NCBI GenBank assembly: GCA_022885665.1
Contig: JAGQDJ010000010.1
Location: 62,001 to 126,000 of the forward strand
Direction: 5' to 3'
DNA from: Triops longicaudatus
Lineage: Eukaryota; Arthropoda; Branchiopoda; Notostraca; Triopsidae
Length of the DNA: 64,000 bases
The notes under the pieces were generated by a model that saw nothing but the letters and a program-made list of their open reading frames with translations, searched no databases and was not told where the DNA came from. Shown here piece by piece: positions 53,547 to 64,000 of the stretch. Numbering within the stretch: position 1 is the stretch's first letter; each line of letters opens with the position of its first letter. A program made the position numbers and the translations under genes.

Positions 53547-53978
53547 CAGGGCCTAAAATAGTGTGCAGTAACACACACATTGTGTAGTAACTTTAAGAAA
53601 GTGTGTAGTAACTTTTACGAAAGTGTGTAGTTCACACTAAAAACCGACGATCCGAGCAGACGTACAAGAAAACGCATGAGCAGCAGTATTTCAACGGCAT
53701 TTTCTTCTAACAGCCGAGTGAGCAATCACCCAGTTAACTCTCTTTATTCCACGTGTCCGTTTGCATTTTACACATTTATGTGTTTCTTGTTATCTGCTTG
53801 GTAGTCCTTGCAAGAATACAAGTTGTAATTGCCATTTCCTAGACCATTCATTTTTCCTGCTGGTCGTATTTCGCCCGATTTTTCCGATTATTTGAAAAAT
53901 AGTGATAAAGCAATGAATGGTGGATGGTAACATTTGCCATTAGTGTGTAGTATACTTTTACCACTATTTTAGGCCCTG
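53547..53978. mobile_element. Non-autonomous hAT-family element (MITE), 432 bp
   Basis: Perfect 17-bp terminal inverted repeats CAGGGCCTAAAATAGTG at both ends. Flanking 8-mers TACTGTCG (53539-53546) and TACTGTTG (53979-53986) match at 7 of 8 bases, as expected for a hAT target-site duplication. GTGTGTAGTA(A) repeats sit just inside both ends. There is no transposase frame. Confidence 0.85.
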
Positions 53979-55427
53979 TACTGTTGGGCAAGCAAAACTG
54001 TAGCCTGTATAGTTTGAGGGACTTTAACGCTAAGCCTGTTATATATGGATTCCTTTGCTCGTGTTATTGCGTGAAGCGGGAAAACAAATCCTTTTAGCGA
54101 GATTAATGAATGTAGCTAACCATGTTTTTGAGTATGTTTAGATAGAAAAATACACCAGAAATTAAATTACATTTCTTCTTTTAATTTATATTAAACGTTT
54201 TACGTCTTTAACTCTAGAAATTTTTTATACCCGTCGTCATTGTAATCAAAGTTGTAAACAAAGGAGGGGACAGTGTGGACACTTTTCTGCTCTGTATTTT
54301 TCACTTCACGTGCGGACACAATTGTAGCCCAAAATTACGTTTATTATACTAACTGGATCTTAGCCATCATATGGAATATGGTATAATTTAAGAAAACGCA
54401 AACCAAATGGAACCAGAAATGCGCTTCCACCTGTAAAAAATGCGGTGCTGGGTACACAGTTTGGATTTCGGTGTATGACGACTTTTTGGTGTGTTATTAA
54501 AGGAGATCAGCCGATTAACCTTAAATATATACAGTAGCAATGATGGATTTATGCAACCTGATACTTTTCTGTTACACGGCACGTGGCCTGTAAGGTTTAG
54601 ACAGTGGGATATTTTCAGCCTCGTGAGCTTTTTGAGTGAAACTTTTGCACTAATTAGCTTTAGCAAAGAAAAATAGAGTTGTCGGTAATAAGGTTATTGT
54701 TACAACAGGATTTTCAAAAAAAAGAAACAGGGTCAAATAGCGTCACTTACAGTGGTTCGTTCCCTTTGTTTAAGTTTCGGGTGCCTCTTAACATGAAAAC
54801 TTCATAGAGTTTAACTTAACTGAACCTAATCTAATCTAAATGAACTGACAGTTGGAAAATAAATTGACACTATTGCAATCCAAGAGTAGAATGGCATTAT
54901 ACAAAATCAAAGCCTTTTTGATGAAAAAAAAAACTTTTCAGTTTTATTTAAAGTATTTTTCAGTCTTCCAGTCATTTCAAGGTCAAAGGTCACATATCAG
55001 GTCAAACGTAAATAAAAACTAAAGCATGAAACCAAGTTTATACGCTATACAAAACCAATTCTGTACATGTGTTTCAATCAAGATGGTAACGTTAACAACG
55101 AAGAATCCTCACATTAGGCTTAAAACGGCAGTTGATGTGGATCTTAACTTGCATTTACGTTAAAAGTTTACGTTGTATAAACTTTACAAGGATAAATTTT
55201 TGTACATTGGTTGCACTGATGAAAATACAGTCTTGTGACTGGTGGTAATAAATACATGAGACAGCTTAAACACACACATTGACTTAAATTGCCTCACTTT
55301 CTTTCGCATTTTTCTATACAAACTTTCACGATGTTCAAAAGTAATTGGGACAGTTTATAATCAAAACTGCTTTATAATGTCTCATGTTATTAAGACCGCC
55401 CAGTGAATTTCTTGAATGAATGGGGTT

Positions 55428-58400
55428 TTAGTTGATGATATTCGCTAATATCCATGTGACGGTATGGCTAACTTTGTGATAAATTCCCGGTTGGTGATCC
55501 ACAGCGCATCCAAAGCCGGCTGATGTAATTCCAACCAAATTCCATCGTCCTTGATCTTTCACGACTAAAGGACCGCCCGAATCTCCCTGGAAAGAAACAT
55601 TCCCACGAGAATCATCATTTAATATAATTTCGAAATTTCCTGTGGAATACTTTAAAAAGATTATATGTTTTTCTTACCAAACACGCGTCACGTTTGCCTT
55701 CTTGGTGACCAGCACAGAACATTTCGTTGTGCAATTCCAGGATGATTTCCTTCGATGCGTGCCAACGGTAACATTTTTCGTTGTTAATTATGGGAACGTA
55801 AACTTTGTGTAACACATTCGTACCCGTTTTACCTGCAAAAATAAAATAAAAATCATTAAAAATTCGCACATTTTTTAATTATAAGCACAAACAAAAATAA
55901 TCATAAAACAAGCTAAAATATATGACATTAATTCAATAGTAAACAAATGGAACAGCAAACTTAAAACAAACAAAAGATAATTACGAAAATAATCCAAGGG
56001 TAATAAATCGAACAATAACATGTGAAAAATAGTTGTATAAAAAACAATAATGAAGAAGAAGAAAAAATAAGGAAAATTAAATAAAATTAACACTTTAACC
56101 ACAATTGCTCTAAATCAAAGCTGGCAAAGATAAGTAAGACGGAAAGGCTTACCGAAGGAAGTGTCCGTTTTGCCCCATCCTGCAACCACGCCCGTGTAAC
56201 CTTCATAGTTTTTGTTCTCAGGCGGAAGGCAAATGGGTAAGATATTATCTCGGTAGTTGACTGGATGGCTTAGTTTCAGTAATGCTACGTCAAATCTGGT
56301 CAACGGAGGAAATAAAGATTTCTTTTGTGGTAGCGGAAGGAAAATTGCGGTTCATAGCTCTTTCAATTTACCTGTCAGGTTGAGTCAGCATGTATTTAAA
56401 GTTGGGATGAATCTTTCGTTCTTTAACGCCAAGTGTCTCTCGAGGCAAAATTTCCAAGTCCGTGTCCTTTGTGTCGTATTCACCCAAGTAAACGATGATC
56501 TGAGATAATTTGGCTCTGAAATAAGAAATAGTTTTTAGATAATTAAAATTATTGATTTTTACTTCATATAATTTACTTTATTTCTCAATATACGTTTTTT
56601 ATCGCAGTAATTTCTTGTACATATTTTAGACAAGTTTTGAATTTACCAACGATTTTGACGCGTGTTCATACTTGGTTATCAGAGTGGGCAAAGTAGCTTT
56701 GTGAACTTTGTTACGTAATTGCTGAGATTTTTCTCACAACGTATACCATTAAGAAAAATTCACTACATTTTATCGGACTTTTTATCGAAGTTTCTTGGTT
56801 ACCTAAGATTTTGCCCTCGTTTATATTAATTTATCGAAGTGAGTTAAAAATAAGCTTTTTTCTACTTTTCTTGTGAGCAGTTATGAGACTCTCTTACGAA
56901 GCCTACACCCTATTAAGTATAAAATCACTATTTTTTCTGCACTTTTGCTCAAGTATCGCAGTTACCCAACTTTTTACCCACGTCCACACTAGTTTATGGA
57001 AGTGAGGTATATTATGGGTTTGGAAGCTTTTCTTAAGGAAAATGCCCAGTAAGTTCTCTATTTCAATCAAGATTACTTCTTCTAGCATCCTAGCTTCAAA
57101 CTGTAAGCAGAACTGTGTGCTACAGCGGATTAGGGTTTGTCAAACTCACCGTTTAAGCAAAAGAATCTCAATCTATACGCTTTTTTCTAATACCTTGTTT
57201 CAAAGAATTGTAAACAGGACTGTATGCTGTACCTGGTTAGGGTTTGTCAAACCCGTTATTTAAGCCTTGTAATGCAAATATATCACAAGAGTAGTTGAGT
57301 TCTTTCATTACCTATGAACACAGTGTGCTGCAGTGGCGACATACTGGTGATTTAGTAAAACTCCGCCGCATTGAAAGCCGGCAATTCGAATATGTGCTTG
57401 CCAAGGAAATTCACCGAACGTGGCTTGCTCTCCGCCGATAATTCGCTTAGAAAAGCCGAAGAGCCGTAAAGGCTGTATGCCACATACAGTGGGTTGGGAA
57501 GTCAATGCTTGGTTAATTCGACTCGGTGGTGGTCCTTGTTGCTGTTGTTGAGGTGGGACAGGTGCAGACGGACTGTACGGCACCAAGTTATTATTATTCT
57601 GGATTTTTAATCTTGTCCATAACCGGTGATCAGGCGCAGGTACCCCTATAATCACACATGATTAATGTAAGAATATATATAAGGCAGTAATATGAATACA
57701 ACCCGGAAGGAATACCTAATGAGACACCCAACAGCCAGAGGACAGTAGAAGGGAGAAAATGTTACGCATAACACCCACTTACTCGTACAATTTTGGTGAA
57801 TCGAATTCCCAATTTTTTTAAGCTGACCGAAAAAAAATATAGGACAATTTTCAATAGAAACTACTAAAAGTTTGTATAAGATTTTATAGGACAGTGTAAG
57901 GTACAATGTAGAATACCTTTCCTGCTGTCAGTTTTTGACAGCTTTCACTAAAAAGGATAGAAAGCATTTCAGTCTCGATACTTAACCAAAGTACTCGTTG
58001 TCCGTGTAAGTAACTAGCCAAATACAAGTGAAAATTGCAAGAATTTCTGCAAGAAATTTTCAAGTGGCTAGGAAGTTCTAGTACAGATTATCAGCTAAAT
58101 GAATACACAAGCGTCCCCGAATTTATTAGCCAAACGAATAAAGGCCATTCTCCGAAGTTTGGCTGACGATTATACTTAACTTGACGAAAAAACAATGATT
58201 ACAACTACTTAGTCTAACTTTGCAGGTTAGCTTGTATAAAAACCATCATTCTGAGCAAAAACGTAACCATTCCGCATGCAACAATTTTGAGGCTCGTAAG
58301 TCCTGGTACATTTTCCCTCTGAACGGAATGCGATCTTGTCCCAGAACTTACTAACGATGGCAATTGAACTGTTGCATTTCCTTTTTACTAATTGTTAAAC

Positions 58401-59763
58401 TTAACTACAGAGTTCCAAATACTCGAAAAAAGTTTACTTATTATTTCTGTCACTGTATGTTATCAATTTTCATTTTCAGTGAATAGTTTAACAACTTTAA
58501 ATACTTTGAAGTGCAGTGGCCGATACGTTCTGGTACTGTTTAACACGTAAGTAAACGAGGGTCTGTCCCAGAACTTATGATCCATTTGTTTCTCGTGTAA
58601 GTTATCAAGTTTTCGTCCCGGGTCTCAACATATAACGGTTTTTTCTCCCCGGTTGGACAGCCCTTCAATTAGCTATCCTATACGCTCTTTCATCTTCCAG
58701 TCCGTCTGGCAGTTTAAAGTATAGCGAAAAGGATTTAGTATGAGCTTATCGTTCTGCTCGATCTTCCCTTCGGAACGGAACTCGGCACAGGAACGCATTA
58801 ATAAATCCAACGGGACTTTTCCTGCTGGTCATTTTATTCCTTCATACTCTCAATGGTCACTTCGCGCTATGAGAAGGATACACAAACTGTTCTTGACGTA
58901 TGCCATTCAACGCCCTTTCAAGCACATCAAACCTTAACATATTCACACGTCTGGCATTCTGTTTACCTTCGTCAGATTTTTTTTCGTTTGAAGCCAAAAT
59001 AAATCAATTTTAAAAATTAACACAAAACAGACATACATAAAAATTAACATAACGTAATATACAGGTTCAATAAAAATAACTACAAAGAACGGTAAAAGAA
59101 GGCCGTGGAAGAGGGTGTAGTTAAATGGAAAACGGGGTCAAAGTAAAAGTTTTTGAAAGAATTTACCTAGGCCTGCTTGCGAAGGCTTGAAACGGGTTAG
59201 TGGGCGTATCTGGAGGCCTTCAGTGTTAAGTGGTTGGAAAATCCGAGAATTTGTCCCGAATGGAACTAAACATTCTTTGTTAGTATGGTTACGCCCTTTT
59301 CAACGCTCATTGCGATTTACCAAAAAAAATAATAATAATAACTTACACACGTCGTTGCGTTCAGCTTCCGCGTCGAGTTCATTGTTAACCAGCTCTAGTG
59401 ACGTCACCGAGGATCGTAAGCCCTGTGGTCTGGGCGGTCGGTAGTCTAATGGATGAGGTGAGTGATTATTAAACTCGGTTCGTGTAATTTGATGCGAGCA
59501 ACATGTCATAAACCACGACGGCCCGCCGCAGCCGGCTTCAGCGCGCCCGCCGGAGAGCCAACAAAAGGCAGCTAACGTGCACCGATCGCAGGATTCTACA
59601 ACATACAGATTATAAAAGCTTAAGTTATATTAGATAAATGTTTAAAGATTGTGGTCTTACGTGTCACAATGGCAGGAATCCATAAAGCGAAAAGGAAGCA
59701 GAATGACCATGGATGCATAGCGGATCCAAGCCAGCAACTGAAGAAGCTACCTGCGTTTTCCAT
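55428..59763 (-). CDS. Modular secreted serine protease B (Cys-knot plus S1 domain)
   Basis: Seven exons: 59763-59661, 59595-59347, 57645-57312, 56515-56372, 56295-56153, 55832-55678, 55586-55428. Phases close to 428 aa from the ATG at 59763; a second ATG (HPWSFCFLFALW follows) gives a more typical signal peptide. Exon 2 holds a cysteine module (SCDRCTLAAFCWLSGG then TCCS) like those of arthropod clip or stubble-type proteases. A Pro/Gln-rich linker leads to VCG and activation site KRIIGGEQ. The triad is intact: VATAAHC, RFDVALLKL, GDSGGPL. Asp in KRDAC predicts trypsin-like specificity. The substrate-wall segment reads TSAGFGC where most family members have SWG, so Trp215 is replaced by Ala. 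Likely an extracellular zymogen of a cascade or a matrix-remodelling enzyme. Confidence 0.92.
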
Positions 59764-62700
59764 TGTTAGAAAGAGATAAGAATGAATAACCTTGTTACCA
59801 TTGCACAACAGAAAGAGAAACTGACAACTCTGCCAACTTTCATTTCCTTAACTTGCATTGTTTTCGTGTAAAAAGCAATGTTGTAGCATGGAACACGTGT
59901 TTAAGCTTGCGTGACTGGGGAAGCGTCCGCTACGGAAGCTTAGCGCTGCTAAAACAGATGCTTCGTAGCGTCTGTGTAAGTCAGCATGCTTTATCGATCT
60001 TTTTGTGTACAAAACTTGCACAGAAAGACTGTTTAAATATAGAAATTATTAAAAATAGACTTTATAATGCTTGTAATGACTTGCTAAGTTTTGTAATGCT
60101 TACTAAGAAAAAATTTTAACAACTACTTAACAAATAAGGTTAACGGGTCAATTTGCGTGGCTTGGCTGGAAAGTTTAAAATTGTGAGAACGTAGTATGTG
60201 AAAGGCGAAATAAGGTTGTGGACTCTTTGGCTTTTGATAGTGTTTTCTTTTTCCTTAATACGGAAATTGTTAGCCTTTACAGTGCAGATGACTCATACAA
60301 CGTTTCGACACAAAAAGGCGCTAATTTCCACAGGTAATTTTTAATTCGAGACGCACCATGCTGGACGTAACACAAGGTATAAACTTGGTTAGGGTGTCAG
60401 CAAAGCAAGAAGGGGAGGATTATGTTAAGTTGGTGGAAACTGGGTCAAGCTCAAGGGTGAGGTATACTCTGTTTAGTGTGTACACATTACGGTACCCCAA
60501 ACAAAGAGAGTTGAGACGTATCCCAGTCCCTTTGTTAGTACACTGAACGGTTTCTGTAGACAAGTCCAGTTCTCAGCTAGTTTTGTAACATTGCCTTCCA
60601 GCTTCGAAATTTTTTCTGTTTTCAAACGAATAAAATCCCTTGAAAACCACGGATTACACTGTCAAGAAGCTCCGGTACAATTATCCTATGCTCTCAATGA
60701 ACCCGAGTCCAAGTTTTTAATAGCCAGTTAAGTTAATGAATCGAAAATGAGCTAATCGCAAGGTTATATTTAACAAGTTCAACAAAGTTAAGCCAGACAT
60801 GAGACTCCAGAGACATCTGTGGGTATTGCAGAAAAATCTCGTTTTAGCAAAGGGACTGTCAGCTAAAGTTGACGGATTTTGAAGTCCAGATAAATAAAAC
60901 TTCATAGTTAGAACGTCGGATATAACGAACTTCGGATATACCTCACGGTGCTTTTCTCTTCGAACTAAGTTCGTTATAGCGAGATTCTACTATGCGTTCT
61001 GTAACTTTCGAACCGTATGCCTAGCCACAAGTTTAGTTGTCCGGTACAACTCTTCATTAAGTCTAATGACAAACTGTCCCGGTGCTTACAAGGCAACATT
61101 TTAAAAAGGCGGAAACGAGCATTATGTCCGTGTTATTTTGCACAACCTCAATACTAAAGTGAAAATAAAATGTTTTGCAAAAATAAAAGGACGCTTTGCT
61201 GGAACTTATGGAACAGTATGGATCGCTTTCCAGGTGTCTTGAAGCCTGGTAACTTTTCAGAACGTGTAAACCAAGCCTTAGCGTTTCAAGGACGTAAAAA
61301 CGTGTGCACGGGTGAGTCAAAGCGACAAGGTCATGGTTTCTTCTCTACGATGTGTTGAGTCCAATCCCCGTTATAAAGAATGGGTAATTCCCTTGCAAGA
61401 TATAAGGAAAATTTCGTATTATTTTTCTTTGGTGGTCTGCTTCGACCGTCGTGTCCAGTCAAGTGCTAACATAAACTGTCCATTCTTTTTCTTTTCTTTC
61501 TAAAAGGCCCCCTACAATGCCCCTGTCCATTTCGTTCGTTAACCTTTCCTTTTCTGAAAAAAAGTCTGCGGCTTTAGGGTGGAAATTGTGGTATTATTAT
61601 TGCAGACTCCGTGATCTCATCGCATGGTCTGTTTTCACCTCACGAATTGAACCTCACGTGCTGAACACTGCGACCGAAAGAACAGTACAGTACGTTTACG
61701 ACACAAAGACCAACGTGCACTTTCCTTTTGAGACATTGATTTCCGTGTCAGAATTAGTAGTTCATTGAAACGGGATGCGAATGATTAATTTTTGTCGTGA
61801 AGTGTCGAAATCTCCTTGGGTTGATACTTTCCTGTTGTGTAACACGGACAAGTCACGAGGAAAGTATTAACTTTCCTAATGTAAACCACCTGACAATGAC
61901 GAAATTCGCGTTGTATTCTTCAATAGCAGATTTATGGAGAAATTAAGACTTAAACATTTTTTAAACACAATCACATTATAAACTAGTAGTATAATAATAA
62001 CCATCTTTTACGGAGGTGACTGTATCATTCAGGATTTTTTCCCGAGAGAAAAAGCCACTTTTAAAACCGTAGCCTGGCCCAGCACTGATATACGTTTCCA
62101 CTTAAGTAAGTGCGCTACCGTGATCTTGTAGTACCAACAATGAAGGTTAAATGAAGTTATCGTGAGTTTATGGTTGTTTGTATACTCAGTGTTCAGTATT
62201 GCTCTGACTTTACACCGTGCTGCTCGTTGTTGGCTTGTAATACATTTTCGTTTCAATTCAGTAATTCTAGTAGGGTTATTTTCATTGTCGTAATGAAATA
62301 CCTTAGTCATGTTCGTGTGCTACCATACACTTTCACAAACCCTAACCTTACTCCACATAATTAACACGTTGGGATGCTATAACCACGCTCTGTGACGTCG
62401 CGATTTTCCAATATTCCATGCTGTGCTACAGCATAGGCCTATATACGCGCTTTTAAAATTCAGATTTAAATTTAAGCTTATACACGAAGCCATGTTTGCT
62501 TACATTCTAATGTCTACATATCTCGCTAAGCAAGTTTTTGAGCTAGTAGAACCGAGTAGAGTTTGCAAGTATGCTTTTGTGGCTCAAAAACACTATATGG
62601 CGATACAAATAATTAGCTAAACCAATTGTTGCTTCATTTATTTTTTATAGTTTATGGTAGTATATATAGCCTATAATGTCTCAACGCCTGCAAGGCTGGC

Positions 62701-64000
62701 AATCTAGCCACATTTATTTAAAATGTTGCGTGGATTCTATTTACATTCACTGTTGCTTAGCAACTTGCTACCATGACCCTTAGAGTTTGGAAATTTGCTC
62801 TAGCACTCTAAAAACGTATTATGATAAACTATCTAACACATCGTTATTCTTGTAAATGCTCCTAGGTTGTATTTAATTATGAGCCTGTTATCTCTCGGTA
62901 TTAAAAAAGTTGGCAACCCATCATTGGTTTATTTGCACTGGTTATCCGCAGTTGCTGAGCAACGGTTTAAGAAGTGCTTGGATAGGATCAAAGCTTGGAA
63001 AAATGCTTTTACGACTTTTAAAAACTGTTATTGAGATATAACTAAGTGGATAATGCATTTTTTTTTTTCAGCTTGTAATGTTTATTGCCAGATCAATAGT
63101 CAAGCACGCTTGCACATCCCGTTACCTTCTACAGGTTTTATTTAACGCGCGCTGCCGTGGCGATTTTCTTCACCCAAAGGGCTACGTCTCAACAAGAAAA
63201 AGAAAGTTTTCATGCAAAAGAAAAAAAGGTGTAGGTCAGCTTCCTAACAAACCAGAACAGCTCAACGCCACAAGCAAGATTGCGTTGCTGCCAAAAAAAA
63301 ATATTCTCCACACAAGGCGAAGATTACCTAACTCACATTTCCAAGAGGAAACGGAACTATAGGCAAGTCATAGACATCCGCGACTTTCGCTCGACCTACT
63401 TGGAACGCATCATCAATAGACGGAGAAAGATCGAAAAATAAACTTTAAAAATTTCAAACGTCCACCACCAATTTCGTTAAATACACGTTTCAATTCACCT
63501 GACCGCTTCAGGAATGTAATTACCTCAAGGTTGGGTAAACTTTGAAGCTTGAGATCCTCTAAACAGCTGTTGAACTTAACTAGAGCCACGTGAGCATCTT
63601 TCTAGTTCTTTAAGATTTTTTTAAGTTTTCCTTTTAGATTTTTGTGACTCGTTCAGGTGCCATAGGTCATAACCGCGTAAAACGAAACTTCCTATTGCAA
63701 ATTGCTTAGGAATACTGCGTAAAGCGAGACTGCTTTGACTTGCAAATTAGTTTTTACCGAATTCGGGTCTGTAGAACAGTCACGAAGTGTTACTGAAGGC
63801 TAAGGCTAATATAAAACCAGATCTCGTGCTGCAGAAAATGAGACCCACTTACCGGAAAATGGTAGGATTGCGTGATATATCCGTGTTTTTATTCCTGAGA
63901 ATTTTCAGAGGTCCATAAAAAGAGAGATTTAACTCTCTTTCACCGAATCCAAGTCCCAGTCAACATACCGACACTTAGTACAGTGCTACAACTTAATACC
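59764..64000. other. Right-hand flank, no secure gene
   Basis: Promoter side of protease B, then AT-rich DNA. Near 60905-60992 are pogo-like end fragments (GTTCGTTATAGCGAGATTCTACT). A possible protease-like exon lies at about 63527-63598 on the minus strand (see findings). Other open frames show no recognisable product. Confidence 0.45.
60905..60992. mobile_element. Fragment of a pogo-like MITE
   Basis: GTCGGATATAACGAACTTCGG followed by a right-end motif TTCGTTATAGCGAGATTCTACT. No matching left end was found, so it is probably truncated. Confidence 0.45.

Larger units (their letters stand above)
46576..55427. other. Gene desert with mobile-element remnants
   Basis: No coding gene could be supported in about 8.8 kb. 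It should contain 5' non-coding exon(s) of the 46-kb gene and the 3' UTR of protease B. It holds the mobile elements, hairpin and repeats listed separately, and a G-run (51439-51448). Longer minus-strand frames at 50615-51108 sit in somewhat GC-richer DNA and may mark a promoter rather than a gene. Confidence 0.45.

Noticed and set aside
63078..63362. 94-codon plus-strand frame after a pyrimidine-rich AG
   Set aside because: Basic low-complexity translation, no family match and no donor or partner exon in the window.

Overview
The window is nuclear DNA from an insect. Genes are split by short, AT-rich, GT-AG introns. The deduced proteins include two eclosion hormones (arthropod neurohormones), an animal haem peroxidase, stubble-type modular serine proteases and conserved housekeeping proteins. 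The order cannot be fixed from the sequence alone. I built gene models by joining exons by hand, requiring GT/AG ends and matching phase at every junction. For nine of the ten loci the junction phases close, seven of them from a start codon to a stop and the peroxidase from its first visible exon. The exceptions are flagged.

Layout, left to right. (1) 623-6723 (+): a haem peroxidase whose first exon lies before the window. It has 14 exons here and a choice of two C-termini. (2) 10142-10402 (+) and 10561-11280 (-): two eclosion hormone genes, tail to tail, about 160 bp apart between stop codons. (3) 13946-15441 (-): an eight-exon trypsin-like protease with Asn replacing Gly193. (4) 20076-27157 (-): HYOU1/Grp170, the large ER Hsp70-family chaperone, in 14 exons, head to head with (5) 27899-29282 (+): mitochondrial cob(I)alamin adenosyltransferase (MMAB). 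(6) 30503-33211 (-): protein phosphatase 1 catalytic subunit, beta type, head to head with (7) 33527-34313 (+): mitochondrial ribosomal protein L11. (8) 35144-42210 (-): a large modular serine protease of 619 aa. (9) 45979-46575 (-): two coding exons of an unidentified secreted protein, or an alternative 5' end of gene 8. (10) 55428-59763 (-): a second modular serine protease of 428 aa with a cysteine-rich N-terminal module.

The left third holds secreted and endocrine genes (peroxidase, eclosion hormones, trypsin). The middle is a compact housekeeping block organised as two divergent pairs. The right half is gene-poor and rich in mobile-element debris. It holds a 432-bp non-autonomous hAT element with 17-bp terminal inverted repeats and a near-perfect 8-bp target duplication, several short elements with pogo/Tigger-like ends, degenerate minisatellites and a strong hairpin. 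A run of about 53 TTA triplets lies at 16.3 kb.

I found no clearly new multi-gene system. The most interesting items are the convergent eclosion hormone pair (one copy without coding introns, the other carrying a long acidic C-terminal tail), the alternative peroxidase tails, the position-193 change in the trypsin, the non-canonical ER-retention tail of HYOU1, and the two phase-compatible 5' ends for the large protease.
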